Of a stretch of 64,000 nt of DNA, positions 7,770 through 16,139 are shown one piece after another; the first letter of the stretch is position 1, and the number at the start of each line of letters is the position of its first letter. Origin of the DNA: PFJX01 sp040757575 (GTDB taxonomy: Bacteria; Pseudomonadota; Gammaproteobacteria; Burkholderiales; Thiobacillaceae); the NCBI GenBank assembly GCA_040757575.1, contig JBFLXA010000002.1:62001-126000 (forward strand), written 5' to 3'. The notes beneath the pieces were generated by a model, which was not told where the DNA came from, made no database searches, and saw only the letters and a program-made list of their open reading frames with translations. Position numbers and translations under genes: made by a program.

Positions 7770-8261
7770 GTGAAATTCACCCAGTCCTTGAATCGCCCCT
7801 CGCGTCCGTTTGCCCAGCAAGGCTTCACCATGATCGAACTGATCATGGTCATCGTCATCCTGGGCATCCTGGCCGCCGTGGCCCTGCCCCGCTTCTACGA
7901 CCTGCAAGGGGACGCCCGGGTGGCCAAGATGCAGGCCGCCGCCGCCGCCCTCAAATCCGGCGCCGCCATTGCCCACTCGGCCTATCTGGTGGCAGGCACC
8001 AGCCCGAGCTCCGTGACCATGGAGGGCGTCAGCGTCCCGCTGGTGAACGGTTATCCCGACGTGAACGCAACCGCCGCCAGCAGTGGTGCTGTCATCGCCG
8101 CCGGAGGCCTGGAGGATTACACCCTGTCCGCCACCGCCACGGTGCTGACCGTCACGCCCGACGCGGGTCACTCCGCCTGTGTCGTGACTTACACGGAAGC
8201 GGCCAGCGGCGCCGCCCCGGCCATCGATACCACGGCGGTTACCGTCGGCAACTGCGACTGA
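7770..8261 (+). CDS. mshA: MSHA-type major prepilin
   Basis: Type IV prepilin, the likely main subunit of the pilus. The leader ends AQQG^FTMIELIMVIVILGILAA. Prepilin peptidase would cut after Gly and methylate Phe1, and Glu5 is present. A globular domain of about 135 residues follows, with a disulfide-capable pair (HSACVV ... VGNCD). I chose the GTG at 7770 (MKFTQSLN) because GGAG lies six bases upstream; an in-frame ATG at 7758 would add four residues. It could equally be called MshB; only one major-type pilin gene is present in the cluster. Confidence 0.85.
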   Translation: MKFTQSLNRPSRPFAQQGFTMIELIMVIVILGILAAVALPRFYDLQGDARVAKMQAAAAALKSGAAIAHSAYLVAGTSPSSVTMEGVSVPLVNGYPDVNATAASSGAVIAAGGLEDYTLSATATVLTVTPDAGHSACVVTYTEAASGAAPAIDTTAVTVGNCD

Positions 8262-8266
8262 TCTCC

Positions 8267-8731
8267 ATGACCGGCTCGCAAAGGGCCGATCTCGCACCTC
8301 AAAGCGGCTTCACCCTGGTGGAGCTCATCGGCATCATCGCCATCGCCGGCATCCTGCTGGCGGTGGCTGCCCCCCGGTTCTTCAGTGCCAGCACCTTTGA
8401 GGCCCGGGGCTACGAAGACGGCGCCCGGGCCTTCATCCGCTATGCCCAGAAAGTGGCCATTGCCCGTCACGGCACAGTCTACGTACATGTCACCGGCACC
8501 GGCCTCACCCTCTGCGCCAGCCAGGCCACGCCGTGTAGCAGCGGCCTGCCCGGCCCTGATGGGGACAGCCCGTTCCAGCTCATCCTGCCAAGCCAGGTGA
8601 CCCAGTCTCCCACGTCCGCCGTGCTGGCCTTCGACGCCCAGGGCAGGCCCGATGCCGGCCTGGCGATCACCCTCACCGGGACGCAGGCCCGAGTGCTGAC
8701 GGTAGAGGCAGAGACGGGCTATGTGCACTGA
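8267..8731 (+). CDS. mshC: MSHA minor prepilin MshC
   Basis: A 154-residue type IV prepilin-like protein. The leader is MTGSQRADLAPQSG, then the cleavage site before FTLVELIGIIAIAGILLAVAAPRFF; Glu5 is conserved. The mature part is a short pseudopilin-like domain with a cysteine pair around residues 84 and 89. It starts five bases after the mshA stop and its end overlaps the mshD start by 11 bases, fixing it in the operon. Position directly after the major pilin matches mshC in Vibrio and Shewanella clusters. Confidence 0.82.
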   Translation: MTGSQRADLAPQSGFTLVELIGIIAIAGILLAVAAPRFFSASTFEARGYEDGARAFIRYAQKVAIARHGTVYVHVTGTGLTLCASQATPCSSGLPGPDGDSPFQLILPSQVTQSPTSAVLAFDAQGRPDAGLAITLTGTQARVLTVEAETGYVH

Positions 8732-9278
8732 CCAGACAAGGGAGGCGGGTAATTGGGGAAAGATACCCCCCCCGCACCCCACCCTTCGCCCTTCACCCTT
8801 CACCCTTCCCCAACAAGGCTTCAGCCTGGTGGAAGTCATCCTGTTCATCCTCGTCGTCAGCCTGGCCCTGGTCGTCACCATGCAGGCATTCAATCTGGCC
8901 AACACCCACAGCGCGGACCCGCTGTTGCGACGCCAGTCCCTGGCGATCGCCCAGTCCCTGCTGGAGGAAATCCTCGCCAAACCTTTCGGTTCCGCCGCCA
9001 CCGACAACCCCGCCGAAGGCGGCTTTGCCGGCCCCTACACCGCCGCCAACCGGCACCTGTTCGACGATGTGGACGACTACCACGGCTTTGCCATGAGCGG
9101 CATCCACACCCTGGACAACGTGGCGGTCACGGGGTTGGGCCAGTACAGCGCTGCCGTCACCGTCAGCGAAGCCCTGTTCGGCGGTGTGCCCAGCACCGCC
9201 GGGCGGCGCATCACCATCACCGTCACGGATCCGGCAGGCAACCAGGTGACCCTGGATGGCTACCGGGCGGATTACTAG
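8721..9278 (+). CDS. mshD: MSHA minor prepilin MshD, with repeat-encoded leader
   Basis: A minor prepilin of 185 residues. Its hydrophobic N-helix follows LPQQG^FSLVEVILFILVVSLAL, a canonical prepilin peptidase site with Glu5. The mature domain contains the ADPLLRRQSLAIAQSLLEEI helix and the EGGFAGPYTAANRHLFDDVDDYHGF block found in MshD proteins. The 33-residue leader is unusually long. It is encoded partly by a run of eight C (8766-8773) and four ACCCTTC-type heptamers (8781-8808). Slippage at either would break the frame before the cleavage site. The ATG overlaps mshC. Confidence 0.85.
   Translation: MCTDQTREAGNWGKIPPPHPTLRPSPFTLPQQGFSLVEVILFILVVSLALVVTMQAFNLANTHSADPLLRRQSLAIAQSLLEEILAKPFGSAATDNPAEGGFAGPYTAANRHLFDDVDDYHGFAMSGIHTLDNVAVTGLGQYSAAVTVSEALFGGVPSTAGRRITITVTDPAGNQVTLDGYRADY
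8766..8808 (+). repeat. C8 tract and four 7-bp repeats inside the mshD leader
   Basis: Eight consecutive C lie at 8766-8773. Four heptamers (ACCCTTC, GCCCTTC, ACCCTTC, ACCCTTC) lie at 8781-8808, inside the mshD coding frame and upstream of the prepilin cleavage site. Unit lengths of 1 and 7 are not multiples of 3, so unit gain or loss would frameshift the gene. Confidence 0.85.
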
Positions 9279-9290
9279 GGGGCATGAAGG

Positions 9291-10193
9291 ATGAGGAATG
9301 GGGGATGGGGTAACCGCTCGCTCTTCCGGAAGGGGCCAGCACAAGCCAGCCCCTTCCCATCCCACATTCCCCATCCCCCATTCCCCTGCAAGGGCTTCAC
9401 CCTCGTCGAGCTGATCGTCGTCATCGCCGTGGTGGGTATCCTGGCGGGTATCGTCGCCGTGTTCATCCGCAATCCCATCGAGGGCTACATGGCCGCCAGC
9501 CGCCGGGCCGAACTGGTGGACACCGCCGACACCGCCCTGCTGCGCATGGCCCGGGATGCCCGGGCTGCGGTGCCCAACAGCCTGCGGGTCACCCAAGCCG
9601 GCGGTGTGTACTACCTGGAATTCCTGCCCCTGGCAGACGGAGGACGATATCGGGCCACCCGGACCGGGACCGGTAACGGCGATACCCTGGATTTTGTCGA
9701 CGGCACGGATGGCAGCTTCGATGTCCTCGGCCCGGCTGTCAGTGCCAGTACAGACCAGTTCCTGGTGATCTATAACCTGGGCCAGGACGCCGACACCGAC
9801 GCCTGGCAGGGCGGCAACCGGCGGGCCGTCGCCAGCAGCGGCAGCGTCAGCCAGCTGGCCTTCACCGCCACGGGTACCCCCTTCCCCCTGGAATCTCCGG
9901 GACAGCGGTTTTTTCTCGCCGGCCCGCCCGTCAGCTACGTCTGCGACCCCGCTGCCGGCACACTGACCCGCTACTGGGGCTATGCACCGGCCGCAAGCCA
10001 GCCCACCAGCTTCGGCGGCGCCAGCAGCGCCCTGCTGGCCAACCGGGTGAAGGACTGCAACCTGACCTACAACCCCGGCGCCGGCCAGAGCCTGGGACAA
10101 CTCACGCTTTGGATCCAGCTTGAGAACAGCGAAGGGGGCCAGGCGGAAAGCGTGTCCCTGTACCGGGAAGTGGTGGTGAACAATGAAGCGTGA
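9291..10193 (+). CDS. mshO: MSHA minor prepilin MshO
   Basis: A 300-residue minor prepilin, matching the large MshO class. The leader ends FPCKG, followed by FTLVELIVVIAVVGILAGIVAVFI with Glu5. The mature region includes RRAELVDTADTALLRMARDARAAVPNSLRV and YVCDPAAGTLTRYWGY, both typical of MshO. The ATG at 9291 is the only start codon in frame upstream of the cleavage site. It gives a 34-residue leader that is largely encoded by a large inverted repeat. The start could be misassigned if translation begins at a non-standard codon. Confidence 0.85.
   Translation: MRNGGWGNRSLFRKGPAQASPFPSHIPHPPFPCKGFTLVELIVVIAVVGILAGIVAVFIRNPIEGYMAASRRAELVDTADTALLRMARDARAAVPNSLRVTQAGGVYYLEFLPLADGGRYRATRTGTGNGDTLDFVDGTDGSFDVLGPAVSASTDQFLVIYNLGQDADTDAWQGGNRRAVASSGSVSQLAFTATGTPFPLESPGQRFFLAGPPVSYVCDPAAGTLTRYWGYAPAASQPTSFGGASSALLANRVKDCNLTYNPGAGQSLGQLTLWIQLENSEGGQAESVSLYREVVVNNEA
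9295..9384 (+). repeat. Nested inverted repeat in the mshO leader
   Basis: The outer arms, 9295-9310 (GGAATGGGGGATGGGG) and 9369-9384, are perfect 16-bp complements. The inner arms 9328-9336 and 9349-9357 (GGAAGGGGC / GCCCCTTCC) pair around a 12-base loop. The structure spans the first 31 codons of mshO and could fold in mRNA or as a cruciform. A miniature mobile element origin is possible, but no target duplication is clear. Confidence 0.8.
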
Positions 10194-10632
10194 AACCCAA
10201 CCCTCATCCCCCTTTCCCCATGCCCGGCAAGGCTTCGCTCTGCCCGCCGCCCTGTTCCTGCTGGTGGTGCTGGGCGGCCTGTCCGCCTGGCTGATGCGCA
10301 TGACCCAGACGGGCCTGGCCCAGGATGCCCTGGAAATCGAGGGGGAGCGGGCCTACCAGGCCGCCCAGGCAGGCCTGGAGGCGGGGCTGTATGCCGCCAG
10401 TGTGGGACATACCTGTGGGTCACGGACCGTCACGTTCACGGGTCAGTTGTCCCGCTTCACTGCCAGCGTGAGCTGTACAACGCATACCTTCGATGAAGGG
10501 GGAGACACTATCAGGCTTTATGAAATCACCAGTGTGGCCTGCAACCAGCCCGGCAGCGGGAGTTGTCCCAATGCCGCCCCCAGCCTGGTGGAATATAGTG
10601 AACGGCAACTGCAAGCGGTGATCGAAGAATGA
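10183..10632 (+). CDS. mshP: MSHA biogenesis protein MshP
   Basis: A 149-residue pilin-like protein. Leader HARQG, then FALPAALFLLVVLGGLSAWLMRMTQ, a PilX/GspK-like N-helix that lacks Glu5, as in many MshP proteins. A mature domain follows with four cysteines (CGSRT, SCTTH, VACNQ, GSCPN) that could form two disulfides. The start overlaps mshO by 11 bases and the stop overlaps the mshQ start (ATGA). The role in MSHA assembly is inferred from position; MshP is thought to be a minor tip or priming component. Confidence 0.85.
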   Translation: MKRETQPSSPFPHARQGFALPAALFLLVVLGGLSAWLMRMTQTGLAQDALEIEGERAYQAAQAGLEAGLYAASVGHTCGSRTVTFTGQLSRFTASVSCTTHTFDEGGDTIRLYEITSVACNQPGSGSCPNAAPSLVEYSERQLQAVIEE

Positions 10633-13600
10633 GCCTCTACACCCGCGCCGCGCTGGTCCTGTTTCTGCTCTTCTCCCAGGCAACCCAGGCCGCCACCTAT
10701 GCCTTCCGGTCGGACAGCTACGCCTGGGAAAGTGCAGCAAACAACGTGGTCTGGGAACAGACCAATACTTCCTACCCCCGGGACGACGACAAGCAGGTGG
10801 TGAATTTCACCGGCGGCTTCACCTTTACTTTCGGCGGTGTGGCCTATTCCTCGGTGCGCATCCATTCAAACGGCGCCTTGCAGTTCGGCGCCGACAGCGC
10901 CTTCCACCGGGTCTATTCCAACGCAAACCTTCCCGTGTCCGGCCATGACCGGCTGATCATGATGTATTGGGACGACATCAACCCCCGCTCTGGGGGCACG
11001 GTGCGCTATGAACAGAAGGGCACTGCCCCGAACCGCTATTTCGTCGTGTCCTGGGAGAACGTGCCCCACTACAGTCTCAGCGGCACCTACACCTTCCAGG
11101 TGATCCTCTACGAAAGCGGCGACTTCAAGTACCAGTACGGCTCCGGCAATGCGGCCGGGGCCAGCGCCACCATCGGCGTGGAAGTGGACGACAGCGACTA
11201 CACCCTGTTCTCCTACAACAACGCCTGGGGCACCAGCGGCACAGCCATCCGCTGGAGCCGGGCCAGCACCACCCCCAGCATCTCGGCCTTCTACGCCTTC
11301 GAGGATGCCGCCTGGAATGGCGCCTCCCAGGAGGTCTTCGACCGTTCCAGCAATGATCGCCACGGTACCCGGGTCGGCAACGCCCAGGTCACCAGCGCAG
11401 GCCAGGTCTGCCAGGGCGCCAGCATCCCGGCCAACACCAGTTCTGCCAGCATCGACGCCATCAACACCGCCTTCGATCTGGACGCCACTCTGGGCAGCCA
11501 GGGGGCGTTGACCTTCTGGTACAAGAGCAACGCCAACTGGAGCAGCAGCGGCGCCAAGGATGCCCAACTGGCAGACGCCACAACGACGAGCAACCGATGG
11601 TTCTTCCTCGCCAAGGACAATAACGGCCGCATTCGCCTGGTCCTGACGGATTCCGCCGGCACCACGGTCAACGTGGAAACCGCAAACAACAGCTACTCGG
11701 CAAACACATGGGTGCACGTCGCGGCCACCTGGTCCCTGAACTCAGGCACAAACCAGACGGTGCTACGCATCTATCTGAACGGCAGCCTGGTCATCTCCCG
11801 TAACGTCACCACCACCGGCACCCTGCACGGCGCCATCAGCACCCTCTACCTGGGGGACAACCGCAGCACGGTGATCAAGACATCCGGCAGCGACAAGGGT
11901 ACGGCCAACTCCGCCAACGGCACCCTGGACGAAGTCCGGCTCTATAACTACGAAGTCAGCAGCGCCCAGGTGATTGCGGACATGAACGCCACCCACGGCT
12001 GCGCCCTGGATATCCGGGTGGGGGGCTTCAATGTGGTGAACCCCGGCGCCCACGCCCTCACCGGAACGATCACCACCAAAACCGCCGGTCTGGCCTTCGA
12101 ACTGGACCTGGTGGCCCTGGATGGAGCACGCACCGCCGAGGCGGCCAGCTTCAGTGGTGACGTGCTGGTGGATCTCATCGCCAACACCGCCGCCGGCGTG
12201 GCTCTGGACGTCGATAACTGCCCCACCAGCGGCACGACGTTGAGTGTGGGCACGGTCAATCTGGGCGCCAGCCGCACCACCCACGCCTTCTCCGCCGTGG
12301 CCGAAGCCTGGCGCGACGTGCGGGTCCGGGTACGATATCCGGCCACCGGCACCCCCACGATTACCGCCTGCTCCACGGACAATTTCGCTATCAAGCCCGC
12401 AAGCCTCAGTGCCGTGGCCAGCCACGCCAACTGGCAGGCCGCCGGCACCGCCGCCACGCTGAACAACACCAGCGCCAGCGGTGGCGAGATCCACAAGGCG
12501 GGACAACCCTTCACTCTGCGGGTCACCGGCTACAACTTCAGCAGCACCGTAACCAGCCAGTACGACGGCAGCCCCACCGTCCAGGTCACCTGCGTATTGC
12601 CGGCCAGCGGTTGTGCAGCGGGCAGCCTTAGTACCGGTACCTTCACTGCATCGGGCGGCACCGCCACCAGCACCACGGCAGGCTACAGTGAGGTTGGCGC
12701 TATCAATGCCGTGTTCACCGACAGCGTCTTCGCAGCAGTGGATTCTGCCGACACGGCCGCCGACTGCAGCGGCTATTACGCCTGTTCTGCCGCCACGCCC
12801 ATCGGTCGTTTCGTGCCAGACCATTTTGAGGTCAGCACCAATACTCCCGCCTTCACGCCAGCTTGTGGCAGCTTCACCTACCTGGGCCAGCCCTTCGGGT
12901 TCGGCACCCGGCCCCGGTTTACCGTGACCGCGAAAAACCAGGCCGGCGCCACCACGGCGAACTACACCGGCAGCCTCTGGAAGGTCACCTCGGCCACCGT
13001 GACCGGCCAAAGCTGGACGGGAAGCAGCGGCACGGTTGAAGCAATGGGTTCCCTGCCCGGCCCAACCGTGACGGATCTGGGTGCCGGCAGCGGCCTGATC
13101 GAATTCGACGTGGGGGATCCGGACAGCGGCGGCGGCCTGCGATTCGTTCGGGGTGTGCTGGCGGCACCCGCAAGCGTCAGCCTGACGTTGGCCGCCTCGG
13201 TGGCCGACAGCGAAGGCGTGCTCTACGCCGGCAACCCCTATACCCTAGCCGGCATCGGCTTCGACGATGGCAATGCCGGCACCGCCACGGATGCCGAGAT
13301 GCGTTACGGACGCCTGCGTCTCGCCAACGCCCACGGTTCTGAACGCCTGGCACTGACCGTACCTCTTACCGCCCAGTACTGGAACGGCCAGGGATTCGTC
13401 ACCAACACGGCCGACCTCTGCACCCCCCTGGCCGTCCCCACCCTGAGCTTTTTCACCCAGACCACCACCAACCAGCTGGCCAGCGGCGAAACCAGCGCCA
13501 CCTTCAACACCCCTCTGGTGGCCGGCAGCGGCAACCTGCGCCTGAGCGCACCCGGCACGGGCAATTTCGGCTACCTGGATATCACCGTCACCGCGCCGGC

Positions 13601-13736
13601 ATGGCTCCGCTTCAACTGGGACGGTACCGACCAGGGCAGCGATGGCGACCTACTGGACGACAACCCGCGGGCCCGGGCCAGCTTTGGCAAGCGCAACACG
13701 GGCAGAAACGTCATCATGCGCAGAGAAATATATTGA
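10629..13736 (+). CDS. mshQ: MSHA biogenesis protein MshQ, large exported LamG-type protein
   Basis: A 1035-residue secreted protein with a signal peptide (LVLFLLFSQATQA^ATYAF). An N-terminal nidogen-like domain follows (about 55-210; FTFTFGGVAYSSVRIHSNGALQF). A concanavalin/LamG domain lies at about 220-460 (SAFYAFEDAAWNG ... LYLGDN ... NGTLDEVRLYNYEV). The rest is a long DUF6701-type region of repeated beta-rich segments ending near LRFNWDGTDQGSDGDLLDDNPRAR. MshQ homologues close the structural half of msh operons. The LamG and nidogen-like domains suggest surface or glycan binding, possibly as the pilus-associated adhesin; that is inference. Confidence 0.9.
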   Translation: MSLYTRAALVLFLLFSQATQAATYAFRSDSYAWESAANNVVWEQTNTSYPRDDDKQVVNFTGGFTFTFGGVAYSSVRIHSNGALQFGADSAFHRVYSNANLPVSGHDRLIMMYWDDINPRSGGTVRYEQKGTAPNRYFVVSWENVPHYSLSGTYTFQVILYESGDFKYQYGSGNAAGASATIGVEVDDSDYTLFSYNNAWGTSGTAIRWSRASTTPSISAFYAFEDAAWNGASQEVFDRSSNDRHGTRVGNAQVTSAGQVCQGASIPANTSSASIDAINTAFDLDATLGSQGALTFWYKSNANWSSSGAKDAQLADATTTSNRWFFLAKDNNGRIRLVLTDSAGTTVNVETANNSYSANTWVHVAATWSLNSGTNQTVLRIYLNGSLVISRNVTTTGTLHGAISTLYLGDNRSTVIKTSGSDKGTANSANGTLDEVRLYNYEVSSAQVIADMNATHGCALDIRVGGFNVVNPGAHALTGTITTKTAGLAFELDLVALDGARTAEAASFSGDVLVDLIANTAAGVALDVDNCPTSGTTLSVGTVNLGASRTTHAFSAVAEAWRDVRVRVRYPATGTPTITACSTDNFAIKPASLSAVASHANWQAAGTAATLNNTSASGGEIHKAGQPFTLRVTGYNFSSTVTSQYDGSPTVQVTCVLPASGCAAGSLSTGTFTASGGTATSTTAGYSEVGAINAVFTDSVFAAVDSADTAADCSGYYACSAATPIGRFVPDHFEVSTNTPAFTPACGSFTYLGQPFGFGTRPRFTVTAKNQAGATTANYTGSLWKVTSATVTGQSWTGSSGTVEAMGSLPGPTVTDLGAGSGLIEFDVGDPDSGGGLRFVRGVLAAPASVSLTLAASVADSEGVLYAGNPYTLAGIGFDDGNAGTATDAEMRYGRLRLANAHGSERLALTVPLTAQYWNGQGFVTNTADLCTPLAVPTLSFFTQTTTNQLASGETSATFNTPLVAGSGNLRLSAPGTGNFGYLDITVTAPAWLRFNWDGTDQGSDGDLLDDNPRARASFGKRNTGRNVIMRREIY

Positions 13737-13756
13737 CCGAACATAAGCTTATGCAC

Positions 13757-13784
13757 TTAACTTCGGGGAAATTGTGATCATAAT
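13757..13784 (+). promoter_or_regulatory. Candidate internal promoter of the mshI half-operon
   Basis: The 167-base gap between mshQ and mshI is AT-richer than its flanks. TTAACT (13757-13762), a 16-base spacer and CATAAT (13779-13784, five of six to the -10 consensus) form a plausible sigma-70 promoter. It would separate transcription of mshI-N from the upstream pilin half. Confidence 0.35.
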
Positions 13785-13821
13785 CACCGCCTACGGGCGA
13801 CTACTGGAGACCCGGACTGAC

Positions 13822-13902
13822 ATGAAACACGCCCCGCGTGTGCTTTTGCTCCGACCTATCGACAGCATGACCGTGGAACCTCCCCGGTTCTGGGGCCGTT
13901 GA
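13822..13902 (+). CDS. Possible 26-residue upstream ORF of mshI
   Basis: A short frame, ATG at 13822 to TGA at 13900-13902, encodes MKHAPRVLLLRPIDSMTVEP followed by PRFWGR. It has a CTGGAGA ribosome-binding-like sequence about 11 bases upstream and ends one base before the mshI ATG. It may be a coupling or leader peptide. There is no homology argument, so it may be chance. Confidence 0.25.
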   Translation: MKHAPRVLLLRPIDSMTVEPPRFWGR

Positions 13903-13903
13903 G

Positions 13904-14809
13904 ATGGCCTGGTTCCAGCGCCCAAACGCCGACCAGCGGATGGCCGTGGTCTCTCCTGTCCCTGGCGGCGCTGGGGCCTTGCGCCTTGAGGGCGACGCCC
14001 GCCGGCCCAGGCTGGCGGCCTTCGCCTGGAGCCATACCCCCCTGGCCAGCTCGGACACCCTGAACCAGCTGGCCCAGCAGATCGGCGCCCGGGACGCCCC
14101 CCTGTCGGCCCTGCTGGACACAGCCCAATACCAGACCGTAGTGCTTGAAGCCCCGCCCGTGCCAGAGGAAGAATTGCTGGGTGCCGTGCGTTGGAAAATC
14201 CGGGACATGATCAATTTCCACATCGACGACGCCGTGCTGGACCACGTACCGGTACCCGCCGGTGGCGGCCGTACGCCGTCGCTGTATGTGGTGGCCGCCC
14301 GCTCCAGCGCCGTGCGTGAGCTGGCCAAACCCTTTCAAGAGGCCAACCTGCACCTGGAGGTGATCGACGTGCGGGAGTCAGCCCAGAACGCCCTGGCAGC
14401 CCGACTGGCCCCCGCCGACTACGCCGTGGCCCTGCTGCACATGGAAGACGACACCGGCCTGCTGACCTTCACCTTCGGTCCGGATCTCATCCTTTCCCGG
14501 CGTATCGAAGGCCGGGGGGCCAGCGGCGATTTCCTCCATGAAAAGGTCGCCCTGGAAGTGCAGCGCTCCGTTGACTATTTCGAGCGCCAGTATTCCTGGT
14601 TTCCACTGGCCAAGCTCTTTCTGGCTCCCATGGCCGGAGCCGCCCCCCTACGTACAAAACTGACGGAATTTCTGCCCGTGGGCGTGGAACAGATCGATCT
14701 GGACAGTCTCTTCGACCTTGGGGGCTCGGCCGATCTCCAGACTCCGGCACGCCAGAACGAGGCTTTCCACCTGCTTGGCGCCGCCCTCAGGGAGGCTCCC
14801 CACCCATGA
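13904..14809 (+). CDS. mshI: MSHA biogenesis protein MshI (PilM-like)
   Basis: A 301-residue cytoplasmic protein with an actin-like/PilM-type fold, expected to sit under the membrane and contact the PilN-like partner. Recognisable parts are VLEAPPVPEEELLGAVRWKIRDMINFHIDDAVLDHVPVP and HEKVALEVQRSVDYFERQYSW, both characteristic of MshI. It starts one base after a short upstream frame and overlaps the next gene in ATGA. It lies downstream of a candidate internal promoter. PilM-like proteins of type IVa pili carry a clear ATP pocket; in this MshI it is not obvious by eye. Confidence 0.85.
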   Translation: MAWFQRPNADQRMAVVSPVPGGAGALRLEGDARRPRLAAFAWSHTPLASSDTLNQLAQQIGARDAPLSALLDTAQYQTVVLEAPPVPEEELLGAVRWKIRDMINFHIDDAVLDHVPVPAGGGRTPSLYVVAARSSAVRELAKPFQEANLHLEVIDVRESAQNALAARLAPADYAVALLHMEDDTGLLTFTFGPDLILSRRIEGRGASGDFLHEKVALEVQRSVDYFERQYSWFPLAKLFLAPMAGAAPLRTKLTEFLPVGVEQIDLDSLFDLGGSADLQTPARQNEAFHLLGAALREAPHP

Positions 14810-15507
14810 GCCACGGGCCCCCGCGCAAACAGATCAATCTGTACCTGGCGGAATTCCGCCCCCCCCAGCACATCCTGCCGACCCATGCCCTGCTGTTCGG
14901 CGCGGCGATCTTCGCCGCCGGCCTTGCCGCCCTGCATCTCTGGGACGTATGGAGGCTGGGACCCTACCGCCAGGAAGCCGACCAGGCCGAAGCCCGGGCG
15001 GCCCTTGTGGAACGCCAGCTGGCCCAGCTCACCGGCGAAGGCACCCGGGCCGATCCGGCCATCATCGCCGAGGCGGAATCCCTGGAAGCCCGCATCCTGG
15101 CCCTGCGCACGGCCCAGGACAGTATTGCCGCCGGGGCCTTGGGCAGCGAAACCGGCTACGCCGCCCATTTCCAGGCCCTCTCCCGGGCCCGGGTGCCCGG
15201 TGCCTGGCTGACCCGCATCGAGGTGGCCGAGGCCGGCAAGGCCATGAGCCTGGAAGGCCGCGCCCTGCACGGCGAAGACCCCGCCCGGCTGATCGCCATG
15301 CTGGGCCGGCAACCCATGCTTGCGGGGCTGACCTACGCCGGCCTGGAGGTGCAACCCCCGACCCCGGAAACTGCCTCGGCGGGGCCAGCTCCGGAAACTG
15401 CTTCCACCCCCGCACGGACGGCGGACTACCTGGAGTTCACCCTCGCCGCCCGTCTGGAAAACCCTGACGCCAAACCCGCCCAGTCCAAGGCCGGAGGCGG
15501 ACCATGA
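14806..15507 (+). CDS. PilN-like MSHA alignment protein (MshI2)
   Basis: A 233-residue bitopic inner-membrane protein. It opens with KQINLYLAEFRP, the short cytoplasmic motif by which PilN proteins dock onto PilM/MshI. One transmembrane helix follows (about 24-45, HALLFGAAIFAAGLAALHLWDV), then a coiled coil (about 50-105, rich in Ala/Glu/Arg) and a small periplasmic domain. It overlaps both neighbours by four bases. Shewanella-type clusters have an equivalent gene often called mshI2. It would bridge the inner-membrane platform to MshJ. Confidence 0.82.
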   Translation: MSHGPPRKQINLYLAEFRPPQHILPTHALLFGAAIFAAGLAALHLWDVWRLGPYRQEADQAEARAALVERQLAQLTGEGTRADPAIIAEAESLEARILALRTAQDSIAAGALGSETGYAAHFQALSRARVPGAWLTRIEVAEAGKAMSLEGRALHGEDPARLIAMLGRQPMLAGLTYAGLEVQPPTPETASAGPAPETASTPARTADYLEFTLAARLENPDAKPAQSKAGGGP

Positions 15508-16139
15508 CCCCCGCATTGCGCACCCTGCTGGATAAAGGCGACGCCCTCTCCGTCCGGGAACGAAGCATCCTGTTTGTGTTGTTGCTGGCCGCCATCTGGG
15601 CGGTGGCGGACCTGGGTTTCATGACCCCCCTGCACAAGGCCCGCCAGGCAGAAACCGCACGCATCCAGGCCGCCCAGGCCCGCATCCAGGCGGTCCAGGA
15701 TGCCCTTGCCAGCCAGACCCGGCACACCTCCCCGGACCAGGCTGCCCGGGAACGGCTGGCCGCAGCCCGCGCCGCCTTTAACCAGCGCATGGCAGAAGCC
15801 GGCCGCTTGCAGGCCCACATGGTGGCACCGGCGGACATGGTCCGGGTCCTGCAGGACCTGACCCGGGCCAAGCCCGGCCTCAAGCTGGTGGAACTCCACA
15901 CGCTGACTCCCCTGGGGGTCGGGCCGGAGCCGGCCTCCGGCGGTCTCTACCGGCACGGCATCCGCCTCACCCTGGAAGGCAGTTACGAGGCCCTGGTGAA
16001 TTACATGGCAAATGTGGAGAAGCTCCCCGTCCGATTTTTCTGGGAGCGGGCGGAACTAGACGCCCAGGCCCACCCGGACCTGCGCCTGACCCTCACCCTG
16101 CACACCCTGAGCCTGGAAACCGAATGGCTGAAGCTGTGA
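15504..16139 (+). CDS. mshJ: MSHA biogenesis protein MshJ (PilO-like)
   Basis: A 211-residue bitopic protein with a PilO/GspM-like plan. A cytoplasmic N-tail is followed by a transmembrane helix (about 20-38, RSILFVLLLAAIWAVADLGF), an Ala/Arg/Gln-rich coiled coil (40-110) and a ferredoxin-like periplasmic domain (ADMVRVLQDLTRAKPGLKLVELH; SYEALVNYMANVEKLPVRFFWE). The last motif is a good PilO signature. It overlaps mshI2 by four bases and mshK by 16. It should pair with the PilN-like protein in the periplasm. Confidence 0.88.
   Translation: MTPALRTLLDKGDALSVRERSILFVLLLAAIWAVADLGFMTPLHKARQAETARIQAAQARIQAVQDALASQTRHTSPDQAARERLAAARAAFNQRMAEAGRLQAHMVAPADMVRVLQDLTRAKPGLKLVELHTLTPLGVGPEPASGGLYRHGIRLTLEGSYEALVNYMANVEKLPVRFFWERAELDAQAHPDLRLTLTLHTLSLETEWLKL

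Noticed and set aside
8753..9313. An alternative frame overlapping mshD that might be a second pilin
   Set aside because: It lacks a hydrophobic N-helix and a cleavage motif; its composition is that of a shifted GC-rich frame. It would appear only as the product of a slippage event.
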